64,000 nucleotides of DNA from Kitasatospora viridis (GCF_007829815.1 NZ_VIWT01000002.1:310001-374000), one strand, 5' to 3'. Counted from the first letter of the stretch, positions 24,066 to 33,277 are shown. Numbers and translations are program-made. The notes: generated by a model from the letters alone, not told the origin.

Positions 24066-26777
24066 TCAGCCGGTGTTGCGCAGGCCGGCGGCGATCCCGT
24101 TGACGGTCAGCAGCAGGGCCCGGCCGAGCGTGCCGTCCGGGTCGAGGCCTGCGGCGGCCGCGTCCCGCTGACGCTTGAGCAGCGCCACCTGGAGGTGCGA
24201 GATCGGGTCGAGGTAGGCGTCGCGGACCGCGAGGGTCTGCTTCAACGCCGGTTGGGATTCCAGGAGTTCGCGTTCGCCGGTGATCCGGAGCAGCTCGCCG
24301 ACGGTCAGGTCGTGCTCGGCCTCGATCGCGGCGAAGACGTGCTGGAGCGGCTCGGGCACCAGCTGCTCGACGTAGTGCCGGGCGATCCGCAGGTCGGTCT
24401 TGGCCAGCGTCATCTCCACGTTGGACAGGAAGTTGCGGAAGAACTGCCACTGCTCGTGCATCTCGTCGAGGACCTCGCCCAGGCCCGCCTCGCGCAGCGC
24501 CCGCAGGCCGGAGCCGACGCCGTACCAGCCCGGCACGATCTGGCGGGACTGGGTCCAGCCGAACACCCACGGGATCGCCCGCAGGCCGTCCAGGCCGGCG
24601 CCCGAGTCCGGGCGGCGGGACGGGCGGGAGCCCAGGTGCAGGTCGGCGAGCTGGTCGACCGGGGTGGCGGCCAGGAAGTAGCCGGGCAGGTCCGGGTCCT
24701 CGACCAGCCTGCGGTAGGCGGCGTGCGCGGCGTCGGAGACCAGGTCCATCGCGGCGTCCCAGCGGGCCCGCGCCTCGTCCGACTGGCGGGGTGCGGTGTG
24801 CAGGGCCGAGGCGGCCAGCGTGGCGGAGAGGGTGAGTTCCAGGTTCTCCCGGGCCAGCGAGGGCAGCAGGTACTTGTCGGAGATCACCTCGCCCTGCTCG
24901 GTGACCTTGATCTCGCCCTCCAGGGTGCCCCAGGGCTGGGCGAGGATCGCCTCGTGCGAGGGGCCGCCGCCGCGGCCCACGGTGCCGCCGCGGCCGTGGA
25001 AGAGCCGCAGCCGGATGCCGTAGCGGTGGGCCACGTCGCGCAGCCGGCGCTGGGCGCGGTGGATCTCCCACTGGGAGGTGGTGATGCCGCCGAACTTGGA
25101 GGAGTCGGAGTAGCCGAGCATGACCTCCTGGACGTCGCCGCGCAGCGAGACCAGCAGGCGGTAGGAGGGGTCGGCGAGCATCTCCTCCAGGATCCGGTCG
25201 GCCTGCTGCAGCTCGTCGGTGGTCTCCAGCAGCGGCACGATGCCGATCCGGGCCACCCCGCCGTGCAGGTCGATCAGGCCGGCCTCGCGGGCCAGCACGG
25301 CCGCGGCGAAGACGTCGTCCGCGCCCTGGCACATGGAGATGACGTACGACTCGACGACCTCGGGCCCGAAGGATTCCAGGGCCCGGCGGACGGTGTGGAA
25401 GACGCCGAGGGTGCGCTCCCCGGCCCGGTCCAGCTGGGCCGGCCCGAGCAGCCGGCGGGAGGTCAGTTCTTTGGCGAGCAGCCGCTGCCGGTAGTCGCGG
25501 GGCATCTCGGCGTAGCCCCAGGCCTCCTCGCCGAGCCGGTCGAAGAGCTGGCCGAGCGCGTGGTGGTGGGCCTCGGCGTGCTCGCGCACGTCCATGGTGG
25601 CCAGCTGCAGGCCGAAGGCGGCGAGGGTGTGGATCATGCGGGCCAGCCGGCCGTCGGCGACCAGGCCACCGCGGTGTTCGCGCAGCGAGGTCTGCAACAG
25701 GGTGAGGTCGCGCAGCAGTTCGGCGGTGCCGAGGTAGTCGCGGCCCTCCTCGTGCGGGCTGCCCGCGGCGAGCCGGAGCTTGGTGTTGACCAGCTTCTGG
25801 CAGATCGCGGTGACCTTGAGCCGGTACGGCTCCTCGGAGTTGAGCCGCTTGTAGCGGGGGCTGAGCTCGGGCAGCCGGGCCAGGTCGTGCTCCAGCGAGC
25901 CGAGCAGCTCGGCCGTGGCCCCGCTGTAGCGCAGCGAGTTGGAGAGCAGGCCGCGCAGCTCGTCGAGCATCGCCAGGGCGTTGTTGATGCCGTGCTCGTG
26001 CTGGAGCAGCAGCACGTCCCAGGTGACCTCGGGGGTGACGTTGGGGTTGCCGTCCCGGTCGCCGCCGATCCAGGTGCCGAAGGTGAGCGGCCGGGTGCCG
26101 CCGGGCAGTGGGACGCCGACCTGGGCCAACTCGGCGGCGAGGTCCTCCAGGACGTCGCCGACGGTGTTGGCGTGCAGCTGGTCGAGGTAGTAGATCGCGT
26201 TGCGCGCCTCGTCGGCGGGCTCGGGGCGGACCACCCGCAGCTCGTCGGTCTGCCACATCAGGTCGATGGTCTCCGCGAGCCGCGCGTCGTGGCGGCGGCG
26301 GTCCGCCTCGGGGACCGGGGCCTCCAGCAGTTCGGCGATCCGGCGCAGCTTGGTGAGCACGGAGCGGCGGGCGGCCTCGGTGGGGTGGGCGGTGAAGACC
26401 GGACGGACGTTCAGGTGCTCGACCGCCCGGGCCAGCGCCCGGGGCGCCTCCCGCGCCGCCTGCGGCACGACGTGGGCGAGGCCGGCGCCGGCCCGCTGCC
26501 TGGCGGCGCGCAGTTCGCGGCCGCGGTGCACCTGTTCGGTGATGTTGGCCAGGTGGAAGTAGGTCGCGAGGGCGCGGACCAGGGTGGCCGCGGTCGCCGG
26601 CCCGATGCCGCTCAGCAGTTCGGCGCCGGCTGCCGCGTCGGCGCGGCCGAGCAGGCGCACCCGCTGGACCAGGGCGAGCAGTTCGGGCCCCTCCTGGCGG
26701 ACCAGGGTCTCGTCGAGCAGGTCGGTGAGGTGGCGCAGGTCGGCGTGCAGGTCGGCGTGGTCGGTACGGGCGTTCAT
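24066..26777 (-). CDS. ppc: Phosphoenolpyruvate carboxylase
   Basis: A full-length (903-residue) PEP carboxylase that makes oxaloacetate from PEP and bicarbonate. The catalytic His131 lies in FTAHPTEAARR. The second signature region has VMLGYSDSSKFGG and FHGRGGTVGRGGGPSHEAI, and the C-terminus is LRNTG. ATG 26777 has GAGGAG upstream. It starts 35 bases after the DUF6282-like gene, so it belongs to a long operon of oxaloacetate- and organic-acid-type enzymes rather than standing alone. It may be a pathway-dedicated copy supplying oxaloacetate; whether the genome has another cannot be seen here. Confidence 0.97.
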   Translation of the reverse strand: MNARTDHADLHADLRHLTDLLDETLVRQEGPELLALVQRVRLLGRADAAAGAELLSGIGPATAATLVRALATYFHLANITEQVHRGRELRAARQRAGAGLAHVVPQAAREAPRALARAVEHLNVRPVFTAHPTEAARRSVLTKLRRIAELLEAPVPEADRRRHDARLAETIDLMWQTDELRVVRPEPADEARNAIYYLDQLHANTVGDVLEDLAAELAQVGVPLPGGTRPLTFGTWIGGDRDGNPNVTPEVTWDVLLLQHEHGINNALAMLDELRGLLSNSLRYSGATAELLGSLEHDLARLPELSPRYKRLNSEEPYRLKVTAICQKLVNTKLRLAAGSPHEEGRDYLGTAELLRDLTLLQTSLREHRGGLVADGRLARMIHTLAAFGLQLATMDVREHAEAHHHALGQLFDRLGEEAWGYAEMPRDYRQRLLAKELTSRRLLGPAQLDRAGERTLGVFHTVRRALESFGPEVVESYVISMCQGADDVFAAAVLAREAGLIDLHGGVARIGIVPLLETTDELQQADRILEEMLADPSYRLLVSLRGDVQEVMLGYSDSSKFGGITTSQWEIHRAQRRLRDVAHRYGIRLRLFHGRGGTVGRGGGPSHEAILAQPWGTLEGEIKVTEQGEVISDKYLLPSLARENLELTLSATLAASALHTAPRQSDEARARWDAAMDLVSDAAHAAYRRLVEDPDLPGYFLAATPVDQLADLHLGSRPSRRPDSGAGLDGLRAIPWVFGWTQSRQIVPGWYGVGSGLRALREAGLGEVLDEMHEQWQFFRNFLSNVEMTLAKTDLRIARHYVEQLVPEPLQHVFAAIEAEHDLTVGELLRITGERELLESQPALKQTLAVRDAYLDPISHLQVALLKRQRDAAAAGLDPDGTLGRALLLTVNGIAAGLRNTG

Positions 26778-26812
26778 GACGGCTCCTCATGGGGGGAGTG
26801 GGGGAGGTCCGT

Positions 26813-27673
26813 TCACGGCGTCAGCAGGTCCACCGGGTTGGCCCAGGTGATGGCCGTGATCTGCCGGTCCGTCAGACCGGCGGCCCGGAACCACCGCGCG
26901 CTCAGCTCCAGCCACTGGGTGACGTCCGGCTGGTCGGGCTGCCCGAGGTCGGAGCTGAACAGCACCCGGGGGTGGGCGCGCACCAGCTCGCCGAGGTGCG
27001 CGGCGTCGCGGTGGCCCAGCAGCAGGGTGAGGGCGGTGATCTCGACGTACAGGCCGGGCACCTGGGCCAGTTCGCCCAGGGTGTCGGGGGTGAAGCCCGA
27101 CATGGGGTGGGTCGCGTGGGTGAGCAGCAGCCGGGGCAGGTCGAGGCGGACGGCCTCGTCGACGATGCGCAGCGCCGCCGTGCGGTCGCTGTGCCCGGTG
27201 GCCACCGCGACCGGCAGGTCGCGGGCGGCCCGGAGCACCTCGCGCACGTCCCGGCGCAGCCGGCCGTTCTCGCCCAGGACCGGGCGGGCGCCCCACCGTT
27301 CGGGGTCGAGCAGGGGGTGGAACGGGGTGCGGGGCAGCGGCGAGGAGTGGGTGTGGCCGACCAGGGTGGGCAGGTGGACGACCAGGCGGGCCGGGCTGTC
27401 CGGGCCGTGGGCGTAGACCGCCTGTTCCACGGCCCGGGGCCGGACGCCGCCGGCCAGTTCGTTGAGGACGAGGGTGCCGGAGAGCGGCAGGCCCTCCTGG
27501 CGGGCCTCCCAGGCGCGGGCGGCGGTGGAGGTGAGGTGGCTCTTGAGCACCGCCCAGCCGCCGACGTCCCGGTAGGCCCGGCCCGCGTCGTGGGAGGTGT
27601 GGCGGCGGCGGTAGAGGTCGGGGCCGGCGTGGTAGTGCAGGTCCACCAGCACGCTGCCCGCCGGGTCACGCAC
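26813..27673 (-). CDS. DUF6282-like amidohydrolase-fold protein
   Basis: A 286-residue protein starting at GTG 27673, overlapping the fused dehydrogenase gene by 8 bases. Residues VDLHYHAGPDLYRRRHT near the N-terminus give the HxH metal-binding pattern of the amidohydrolase TIM barrel. Later LKSHLTS, VATGHSD, LLTHATHP and FSSDLGQP supply further His and Asp ligands at the expected barrel-strand ends. I recall this as the DUF6282 family, for which I know no established reaction. It could hydrate or hydrolyse an unsaturated acid, lactone or amide in this pathway. Confidence 0.75.
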   Translation of the reverse strand: MRDPAGSVLVDLHYHAGPDLYRRRHTSHDAGRAYRDVGGWAVLKSHLTSTAARAWEARQEGLPLSGTLVLNELAGGVRPRAVEQAVYAHGPDSPARLVVHLPTLVGHTHSSPLPRTPFHPLLDPERWGARPVLGENGRLRRDVREVLRAARDLPVAVATGHSDRTAALRIVDEAVRLDLPRLLLTHATHPMSGFTPDTLGELAQVPGLYVEITALTLLLGHRDAAHLGELVRAHPRVLFSSDLGQPDQPDVTQWLELSARWFRAAGLTDRQITAITWANPVDLLTP

Positions 27674-29456
27674 GGGACTGCCGGCCGCCGCCGTCGTCCC
27701 AGGGCTTGGCGTAGCCGTAGCGGCGGCGGGCCTCGTCGAGCCGCAGGCCGGCGTCGACGGCCTCGGCGATGGCGCCCTCGGTGCGCTCGACCCGCTCGGC
27801 CCGGTCGGCGACCTCGGCGGCGTGTTCGGCGGGGACCACCAGGACGCCGTTGTCGTCGGCGATCAGCAGGTCGCCGGGCCGCACGGTGACCCCGTCGATG
27901 ACGACGTCCCGGCCGGTGGCGGCGAGTTCCACCCGGTTCTTGCCGCTGACCATGGTGGCGCCGGTGCTGAACAGCGGGTAGCCGGCGGCCCGGATCTCGG
28001 CGATGTCGCGGGCCGAGCCGTGCAGCGCGGTGCCGCGCACGCCGCGGCGCTGGGCCAGCTTGGTGAGCAGCGAGCCCCAGTTGGTGCAGCGGGTGCTGCC
28101 GGCGTTGTCGACCAGGACGAAGGAGCCCTCGGGCACGTCGTCCAGGTAGTCGGCGGCGTTGCGGAAGCCCTGCGCGGCCGGGTCGACGGGCTGGTAGGTG
28201 ACGGTGAAGGCGCGGCCGGCGGCGCGGGCGCCGGGCACCCGCGGGGCGATGCCGGCCAGCACGCCGCCGATGCCGAGGCTGTCCAGCGCGTCGGAGACGG
28301 AGGCGGTGTCGAGCCGGGCGAGGCGGTCCAGCACGTCCTCGGGGGAGCGGTCCAGCTGCTCGGCGACCGCGTGGGCGACCTCGCGGGTGCCGCTGGCGCC
28401 GCCCATGTCGTAGGTGAGGGTGGTGCGCCGCCCGGCGACCGCGCGGACCGCCTCCCGCAGTTCGCCGCCGGGGACGGGCATGCCGAGGTGGTCGAGCATC
28501 TGCGCGACGGTGAGCACCATCGCCATCGGGTTGGCGCGGTCCTGCCCGGCCATGCCGGGGGCGCTGCCGTGCACCGGTTCGAAGTAGCTGCCGTGGTCGC
28601 CGATGTTGCCGCTGGGGGCGAGGCCGAGGCCGCCCATGACGCCCGCGCCGAGGTCGGAGAGGATGTCGCCGAACATGTTCTCGGCGACCAGCACGCCGAA
28701 CCGCTCGGGCCGGCGGACCAGCCACAGGGCGACGGCGTCGACGTTGAGGATCTCGGTCTCGATCTCGGGGTGGTCGACGGCGATCAGTTCGAGGAGCTCG
28801 CGCAGGTGGTTGCCGCTGTGGCGCAGCACGTTGGGCTTGTCGACCAGGGTGAGCCGGTGGTGGCCGTGCGAGCGGGCGTACGCGAAGCCGTGGCGGATCA
28901 GCCGGTCCATGCCGAACCGGGTCTGCAGGCGCAGTGTGACGCTGCTCGAACCGGGCCCGGAGGCCTGGGCGTTGGGGTGTTCGCGGACCAGGTTCCAGAG
29001 CGCGTCGTCCAGGCCGTGGAAGTCGTAGCCGGCGTACAGGCCTTCGGTGTTCTCGCGGATCACGGTGAAGTCGAAGCGGCCGTCGACCAGGTCGCTGACG
29101 GGGCGGATGTTGGCGTACAGGCTGAGCCGCTGGCGCAGTTGGATGACGGGGGAGACGAAGGTGAGGCCGGTGCCGCGCAGGTCGGCGGGCAGTTCCTCCT
29201 CGGCCTCGCGCAGCGGCTTGCTGGTGATGGCGCCGAGCAGGCAGGTATCGGTCTCCTCCAGCAGTTTCCAGGTGCGCGCGGGGACGGGGTTGCCCTCCTG
29301 GCGCCAGCACTCCCAGCCGATCTCGCCGAAGCGCAGGTCGAGCGGGAGGGCGAGCTTGTCCAGGACGTCGAGCGCGGCGGAGGTGACTTCCGGTCCGATG
29401 CCGTCGCCGGGCAGGACCGCGACGCTCTTCACGGGGTGAGGCGTGGGGTGGGTCAC
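27666..29456 (-). CDS. Fusion of isopropylmalate/isocitrate-dehydrogenase-like and RraA-like aldolase domains
   Basis: A 596-residue protein. Residues ~10-365 are a beta-decarboxylating dehydrogenase: LPGDGIGPEV at the start, REN(T)EGLYAGYD, and NMFGDILSDLGAGVMGGLGLAPSGNIG near 265-290. Such enzymes oxidise a malate-type hydroxyacid with NAD and release CO2. Residues ~385-596 are an RraA-like domain (LDTASVSDALDSLG, ALHGSARDIAEIRAAGYPLFS, DNGVLVVPAEHA), the fold of 4-hydroxy-4-methyl-2-oxoglutarate aldolases and oxaloacetate decarboxylases. No stop or frame change separates them. I do not know this fusion from a described pathway. Start GTG 29456 overlaps the previous stop. Confidence 0.88.
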   Translation of the reverse strand: MTHPTPHPVKSVAVLPGDGIGPEVTSAALDVLDKLALPLDLRFGEIGWECWRQEGNPVPARTWKLLEETDTCLLGAITSKPLREAEEELPADLRGTGLTFVSPVIQLRQRLSLYANIRPVSDLVDGRFDFTVIRENTEGLYAGYDFHGLDDALWNLVREHPNAQASGPGSSSVTLRLQTRFGMDRLIRHGFAYARSHGHHRLTLVDKPNVLRHSGNHLRELLELIAVDHPEIETEILNVDAVALWLVRRPERFGVLVAENMFGDILSDLGAGVMGGLGLAPSGNIGDHGSYFEPVHGSAPGMAGQDRANPMAMVLTVAQMLDHLGMPVPGGELREAVRAVAGRRTTLTYDMGGASGTREVAHAVAEQLDRSPEDVLDRLARLDTASVSDALDSLGIGGVLAGIAPRVPGARAAGRAFTVTYQPVDPAAQGFRNAADYLDDVPEGSFVLVDNAGSTRCTNWGSLLTKLAQRRGVRGTALHGSARDIAEIRAAGYPLFSTGATMVSGKNRVELAATGRDVVIDGVTVRPGDLLIADDNGVLVVPAEHAAEVADRAERVERTEGAIAEAVDAGLRLDEARRRYGYAKPWDDGGGRQSRA

Positions 29457-30232
29457 GGGGTGAGTCCCTTCTCCTGCAGGAAGGCGGTGACCAGGGCGGA
29501 CACCTCTGCGGTGCGTTCGAAGTGGGGGCGCATGCCGGCGCCGGGGATGACGTGCACCCGGTGGTGGCCGGCCGCCGCGGTGTGCCGGTAGCCGACCAAC
29601 TGGGAGTGGCCGCCGACGATGTGGAGCAGCGGGCCGGGGTGGGCGCGCACCGCGGCGGTCAGGTCGATGCCGCACAGCAGCCGCAGTCCGGCGGCGAGGC
29701 GGCGCCCGGCCTGCGGGTCGTGCGGTGCGGTCGCGGTGGCGGCCGCCGGTCCGGGGCGGTGCTGGTACGGCTGGACGCGCTGGTCGAGCAGGGCCAGGGC
29801 CGCGCCGGAGCGGCCGGCGGCGGCCAGGTCGGCGATCTCGGTGAGCCTGGCTTCGAGGACGGCGTCGCTGCGGGCCGGCCCGGAGACGAGCAGCGCCGCG
29901 GTCTGCGGGGCGAGGTCGGGGAGCAGGGCCTGGACCACCGCGCCGCCGAGGGCGTTGCCGCAGAGCAGGTCCACCGGCCCGTAGCGGCCCAGCAGTCGGC
30001 GCCAGCGGGTGGCGAAGGCGGCCAGCGTGTCGGTCTCCTCGTCCCAGGCGGAGAGGGTGTCCACCACGGTGACCCGAAGGCCGGCCCCGGTCAGGGCCCG
30101 GGTGACGGGGGTGAAGAAGGCGCCGCCGTCCCATCGGGGGGTGACGGGGGCGAGGACGAGGGCGTGGGCCGCGCCGGCGGCGGTCCGGGGTCCGAAGACC
30201 GCCGCCGGCACGGGGTGTCCGGTGGTGGTCAC
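29453..30232 (-). CDS. Alpha/beta-hydrolase-fold protein lacking the nucleophilic serine
   Basis: A 259-residue protein from GTG 30232, coupled by 4-base overlaps on both sides. The fold is visible: ALVLAPVTPRWDGGAFFTPVTRAL, RVTVVDTLSAWDEE, then the strand and nucleophile elbow VDLLCGNALGGAVVQALL, and HIVGGHSQLV and HVIPGAGMRPHFERTAEV near the end. The elbow reads G-N-A-L-G (residues 92-96), so the usual serine is Ala94. It is therefore probably not a classical serine hydrolase. It may catalyse a lyase or isomerase step or have lost activity. Confidence 0.8.
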   Translation of the reverse strand: MTTTGHPVPAAVFGPRTAAGAAHALVLAPVTPRWDGGAFFTPVTRALTGAGLRVTVVDTLSAWDEETDTLAAFATRWRRLLGRYGPVDLLCGNALGGAVVQALLPDLAPQTAALLVSGPARSDAVLEARLTEIADLAAAGRSGAALALLDQRVQPYQHRPGPAAATATAPHDPQAGRRLAAGLRLLCGIDLTAAVRAHPGPLLHIVGGHSQLVGYRHTAAAGHHRVHVIPGAGMRPHFERTAEVSALVTAFLQEKGLTP

Positions 30233-31161
30233 CGGACGGTGGCGAGGATGCGCGCGGTGGCGATCCCGTCGTGGTGGCTGCCGCCCACCACGTCCTTGCG
30301 GTGCTCGACCGGCAGGTCGTAGCGGCCCAGGACCAGGTCGGGCAGCGGGAGGGAGGGGGTGCCCTCCGGGACGGTGGCGAGCAGCAGTTCGGCCAACTCC
30401 AGTGCGTGGCCCAGGTGGAGGGGGGTGGCGGCGGTGCCGGTGCGGTCGAGGTGGGCCAGCCACTGTTCGGCGATCAGGTTGCCCGGGCCCTTGCCCATGC
30501 CCTGGATCGAGGAGTCCATCCAGGTCGCGCCGGCGGCGACCGCGCTGATCGCGTTGGACAGGGCCAGGCCCAGGTTGTTGTGCGCGTGCAGGCCGACCGG
30601 GCCGCCGGTGACCGACTTGGTCAGGGTGGTGAGGTCGGTGGTGTCCACCGGGGAGAGGCTGCCGTTGGAGTCGGCGAGGTAGACGAACTCGGCGCCGGCG
30701 TCGGTCGCGGCGGTGGCCACCTCGACGATGCCGCGGCCCGACCACTGGCTGATCCGGGCGAAGTTGACGCCGACGGTGTAGCCGGTCTCCTTGGCCTGGC
30801 GGATGTACTCCAGGCCGGGCCCGTAGCCCTCGGCGGGGAGGATGATGCGGACCAGGCGGGCGCCGGCGGCGTACATCGCGGGCAGGTCGTGCTCGGTGAT
30901 GTTCTTCGGGTGGAGGATCATCGCGACCCGGTCCGGTCCGATCTCCCGGGCGACGGCGGCGATGAACTCGTCGTCGCCGCGGCCGGTGAGCCCGATGTTC
31001 GGGATCGGCAGCAGCGAGCCCTTGCGGTAGGCGATCTCGACCCAGTCGAAGCCCGCCTCGACGCTGAGCGCGGCGTGCCTGAGCGCGTAGTCCAGGGGGA
31101 AGTTGAAGCCGTTGCGGTAACCGCCGTCACGGAGGGTGACGTCTATGTTGACGATGCTCAC
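30229..31161 (-). CDS. DRE-TIM (HMGL-like) aldolase or acyl-transferring synthase
   Basis: A 310-residue barrel protein. The N-terminal motif DVTLRDGGYRNGF (residues 7-19) carries the Arg-Asp catalytic and metal pair of the HMG-CoA lyase / homocitrate synthase / 4-hydroxy-2-oxovalerate aldolase superfamily. The metal-binding HAHNN is at 192-196, and IQGMGKGPGN matches the G-x-G-x-x-x-GN glycine loop. LRDGGY rather than LRDG(E/N)Q resembles the 4-hydroxy-2-oxovalerate aldolase-like branch. It makes or breaks a C-C bond with a pyruvate- or oxaloacetate-like partner. GTG 31161 has GGAGG just upstream. Specific substrate unknown. Confidence 0.85.
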   Translation of the reverse strand: MSIVNIDVTLRDGGYRNGFNFPLDYALRHAALSVEAGFDWVEIAYRKGSLLPIPNIGLTGRGDDEFIAAVAREIGPDRVAMILHPKNITEHDLPAMYAAGARLVRIILPAEGYGPGLEYIRQAKETGYTVGVNFARISQWSGRGIVEVATAATDAGAEFVYLADSNGSLSPVDTTDLTTLTKSVTGGPVGLHAHNNLGLALSNAISAVAAGATWMDSSIQGMGKGPGNLIAEQWLAHLDRTGTAATPLHLGHALELAELLLATVPEGTPSLPLPDLVLGRYDLPVEHRKDVVGGSHHDGIATARILATVR

Positions 31162-31229
31162 AATGCCTCCAGATGAAGTGGGTCTCCAGGTGCAGTCGGG
31201 CGTGAGGTGGCTCAGGCCTGTGCCTGTGC

Positions 31230-32657
31230 CTATGCCTGGGCGGCGGCGTGCTGCGCGGCGAGCCGGCCGAAGATCAGCGAGCGCAGCACGGAGGTCGCCG
31301 GCGGGTAGGCGTGGTAGAAGAGGCCGGTGGCCTCGCCCGCCGCGTACAGGCCGGGGATGGCGGTGCCGGCGGGGCTGACGACCCGTCCGCTCAGGTCGGT
31401 GCGGATGCCGCCGTAGGTGAAGCAGATCGCGGAGGTCAGCGGGACGCCGATGAACGGCGCGGTGTCCAGCGGGACGGCCCAGTTGGACTTCTGCGGCTCG
31501 ATGCCGACGGTGGCCTTGCCGTCCAGCCGGGTCGGGTCGAACTCGCCGGGGCCGACAGCGGCGTTGAACTCGGCGACGGTCTTCTCCAGGCCCTCGGCGT
31601 CGATGCCGAGCCGGCCGGCCAGCCCCTCCAGGGTGTCGGCCTGCTCCGGCGGCACGTCGCTGAGCAGCGAGGTGAGGAACCCGGGGATGGCGAGGGTCTT
31701 GGCGTCGGCGATCCAGTAGGCCTCCTGGTCCTGGTTCTTCCAGATCTCGTAGCCGACGTGCTCGAAGGTGTTGTCCCAGGTGTCGCGGCCCTCGTCGAAG
31801 AAGCGCTCCGTGCGGCGGTTGACGAAGATGCCGGTGGCGAAGCCGTACAGGACGGAGTCGGCCTTGGCGGTGCGGGTGTCGACCGGCTCGGCGTGGATGC
31901 CGTCGAACTGGCCGGCCGTGTCGGCGCCCAGCTCCAGGGCCATCCGCAGCGCGTCACCGCGGTTGTTGGCGATGCCGGGGGCGATCAGCGGCAGGTCGCA
32001 GGCCTTCGCGCCGATGTAGCGGGTCAGCATCTCCGGGTTGCCCTCGAAGCCGCCGCAGGCCAGCACGACGGCGCGGCCGGAGAGCCGCTGGGTGCGGCCG
32101 TCGGCGCCGCGGACCAGGACGCCGTCGACGGTGCCGTCCTCGGCGGTGGTCAGGCGCAGCGCCTCGGTCCGGTAGCGGATGTCGACGCGCGGGTCGTTCT
32201 CCAGGGCGGCGCCCAGGTGTTCGACGATCGAGGCGCCGCCGCCGCGGGGGCTGGCGGGGTCGGCCATGGACGGGCGGCCGGCGGCGAACCTGTGCGGCAG
32301 CGGGAAGGGCTCGAAGGCGATCTCGACGCCGTGCTTCTCCACGAACTCCAGGGTCGCCCTGGTCTCGCGCTCGACGGTGCGGCAGTACTCGATGTCGGCC
32401 AGGCCGCCGGAGACCCGGCTGACGTGCTCGGCCCAGTCGGTGTCCAACTCCTTGTTCCGGTCGATCCGCAGGAAGGCGCCGGTCCAGCGGGTGGCGCCGC
32501 CGCGCTCCGCCTCGCCGGCGCGCTCCAGGACCGCGATCCTCGCCGGGGTCTCCCGGTCGGCGGTGGCCTCGGCGTAGGAGAGCGCGGCGGACAGGCCGGC
32601 GGCGCCGAAGCCGATCACGATGAGGTCGTACGGGGCGTTGGTGTGCGCGTCGGACAT
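31230..32657 (-). CDS. FAD-dependent fumarate-reductase / tricarballylate-dehydrogenase-like flavoprotein
   Basis: A 475-residue flavoprotein. The Rossmann motif VIGFGAAGLSAALSYAE binds FAD at the N-terminus, and GRAVVLACGGFEGNPEM and the C-terminal GLYAAGEATG are characteristic of the fumarate reductase/succinate dehydrogenase flavoprotein superfamily. The C-terminal segment FYHAYPPATSVLRSLIFGRLAA is most like the tricarballylate dehydrogenase (TcuA) or ketosteroid dehydrogenase branches. It would desaturate or reduce a C=C bond next to a carboxylate or ketone. GAGGAGAAG precedes the ATG. It fits a polycarboxylic-acid pathway. Confidence 0.87.
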   Translation of the reverse strand: MSDAHTNAPYDLIVIGFGAAGLSAALSYAEATADRETPARIAVLERAGEAERGGATRWTGAFLRIDRNKELDTDWAEHVSRVSGGLADIEYCRTVERETRATLEFVEKHGVEIAFEPFPLPHRFAAGRPSMADPASPRGGGASIVEHLGAALENDPRVDIRYRTEALRLTTAEDGTVDGVLVRGADGRTQRLSGRAVVLACGGFEGNPEMLTRYIGAKACDLPLIAPGIANNRGDALRMALELGADTAGQFDGIHAEPVDTRTAKADSVLYGFATGIFVNRRTERFFDEGRDTWDNTFEHVGYEIWKNQDQEAYWIADAKTLAIPGFLTSLLSDVPPEQADTLEGLAGRLGIDAEGLEKTVAEFNAAVGPGEFDPTRLDGKATVGIEPQKSNWAVPLDTAPFIGVPLTSAICFTYGGIRTDLSGRVVSPAGTAIPGLYAAGEATGLFYHAYPPATSVLRSLIFGRLAAQHAAAQA

Positions 32658-32686
32658 GGGCTTCTCCTCGGTGGGTGTGTGGGTGA

Positions 32687-33277
32687 TCAGCGGTTGGGCG
32701 TGATGATCCGGCTGGTGCGGTAGAGCCGGAACTTGGCGTCGGTGGTGGTCTCGGCGAAGGCCTGGTAGCGGCGGGTGAACTCCGGGTCCTGGAAGATCAC
32801 GTCGAACTCCGCCTTGCTCGACCAGGCCGCGAAGTTGACGATGGCGTCGCCCTCGACGCTGGTCAGCAGGCGGGAGCCGCGGAAGCCGTCGGCGGTGGCG
32901 GCGACGTGGTCCACGGCCGCGGCGAGCGCGTCCACGCTGGCGGCCGGGTCGTCGGTGGTGGCCACGTTGATCAGCAGGACGCCGTCGTCCGGCACCGGGG
33001 AGGTGACCACGCCCGGGCTCGCGTTGCGGCCCTCGAAGGAGAGCACGGCGTAGGAGGCGATGCCCAGCTTGTGCCAGGGGTCGCTCTCGACGAGGTCGCG
33101 CACCTGGGTGTCGTCGAGGTCGGCGGTGATGACGACGGCGCCGCCCTCCGGCCGGGGGCCGCTGAGCAGGATGCGGCCCTGGTCGCCGTGCTCGCGCAGC
33201 CAGGCCCTGTGCTCGGCCAGGTGGGCGAGGACGGTCTCACGCGGGGTCAGGTAAGTGAGCGTCAGGACGTGGATCAA
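32687..33277 (-). CDS. YciI-like and ABM-like tandem ferredoxin-fold protein
   Basis: A 196-residue protein starting at TTG 33277, which has a clear GGAGG 5 bases upstream. Residues 1-90 (HVLTLTYLTPRETVLAHLAEHRAWL ... GRILLSGPRPEGGAVVI ... DPWHKLGIASYAVLSF) are YciI-like, with the conserved H/D pattern. Residues ~100-190 (VLLINVATTDDPAASVDAL ... FRGSRLLTSVEGDAIVNFAAWSSKAEF) resemble antibiotic-biosynthesis monooxygenases (ABM), which need no cofactor. It possibly dehydrates, isomerises or oxygenates a pathway intermediate. 35 bases after the nitronate monooxygenase gene and 29 before the flavoprotein gene, in one operon. Confidence 0.75.
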   Translation of the reverse strand: MIHVLTLTYLTPRETVLAHLAEHRAWLREHGDQGRILLSGPRPEGGAVVITADLDDTQVRDLVESDPWHKLGIASYAVLSFEGRNASPGVVTSPVPDDGVLLINVATTDDPAASVDALAAAVDHVAATADGFRGSRLLTSVEGDAIVNFAAWSSKAEFDVIFQDPEFTRRYQAFAETTTDAKFRLYRTSRIITPNR

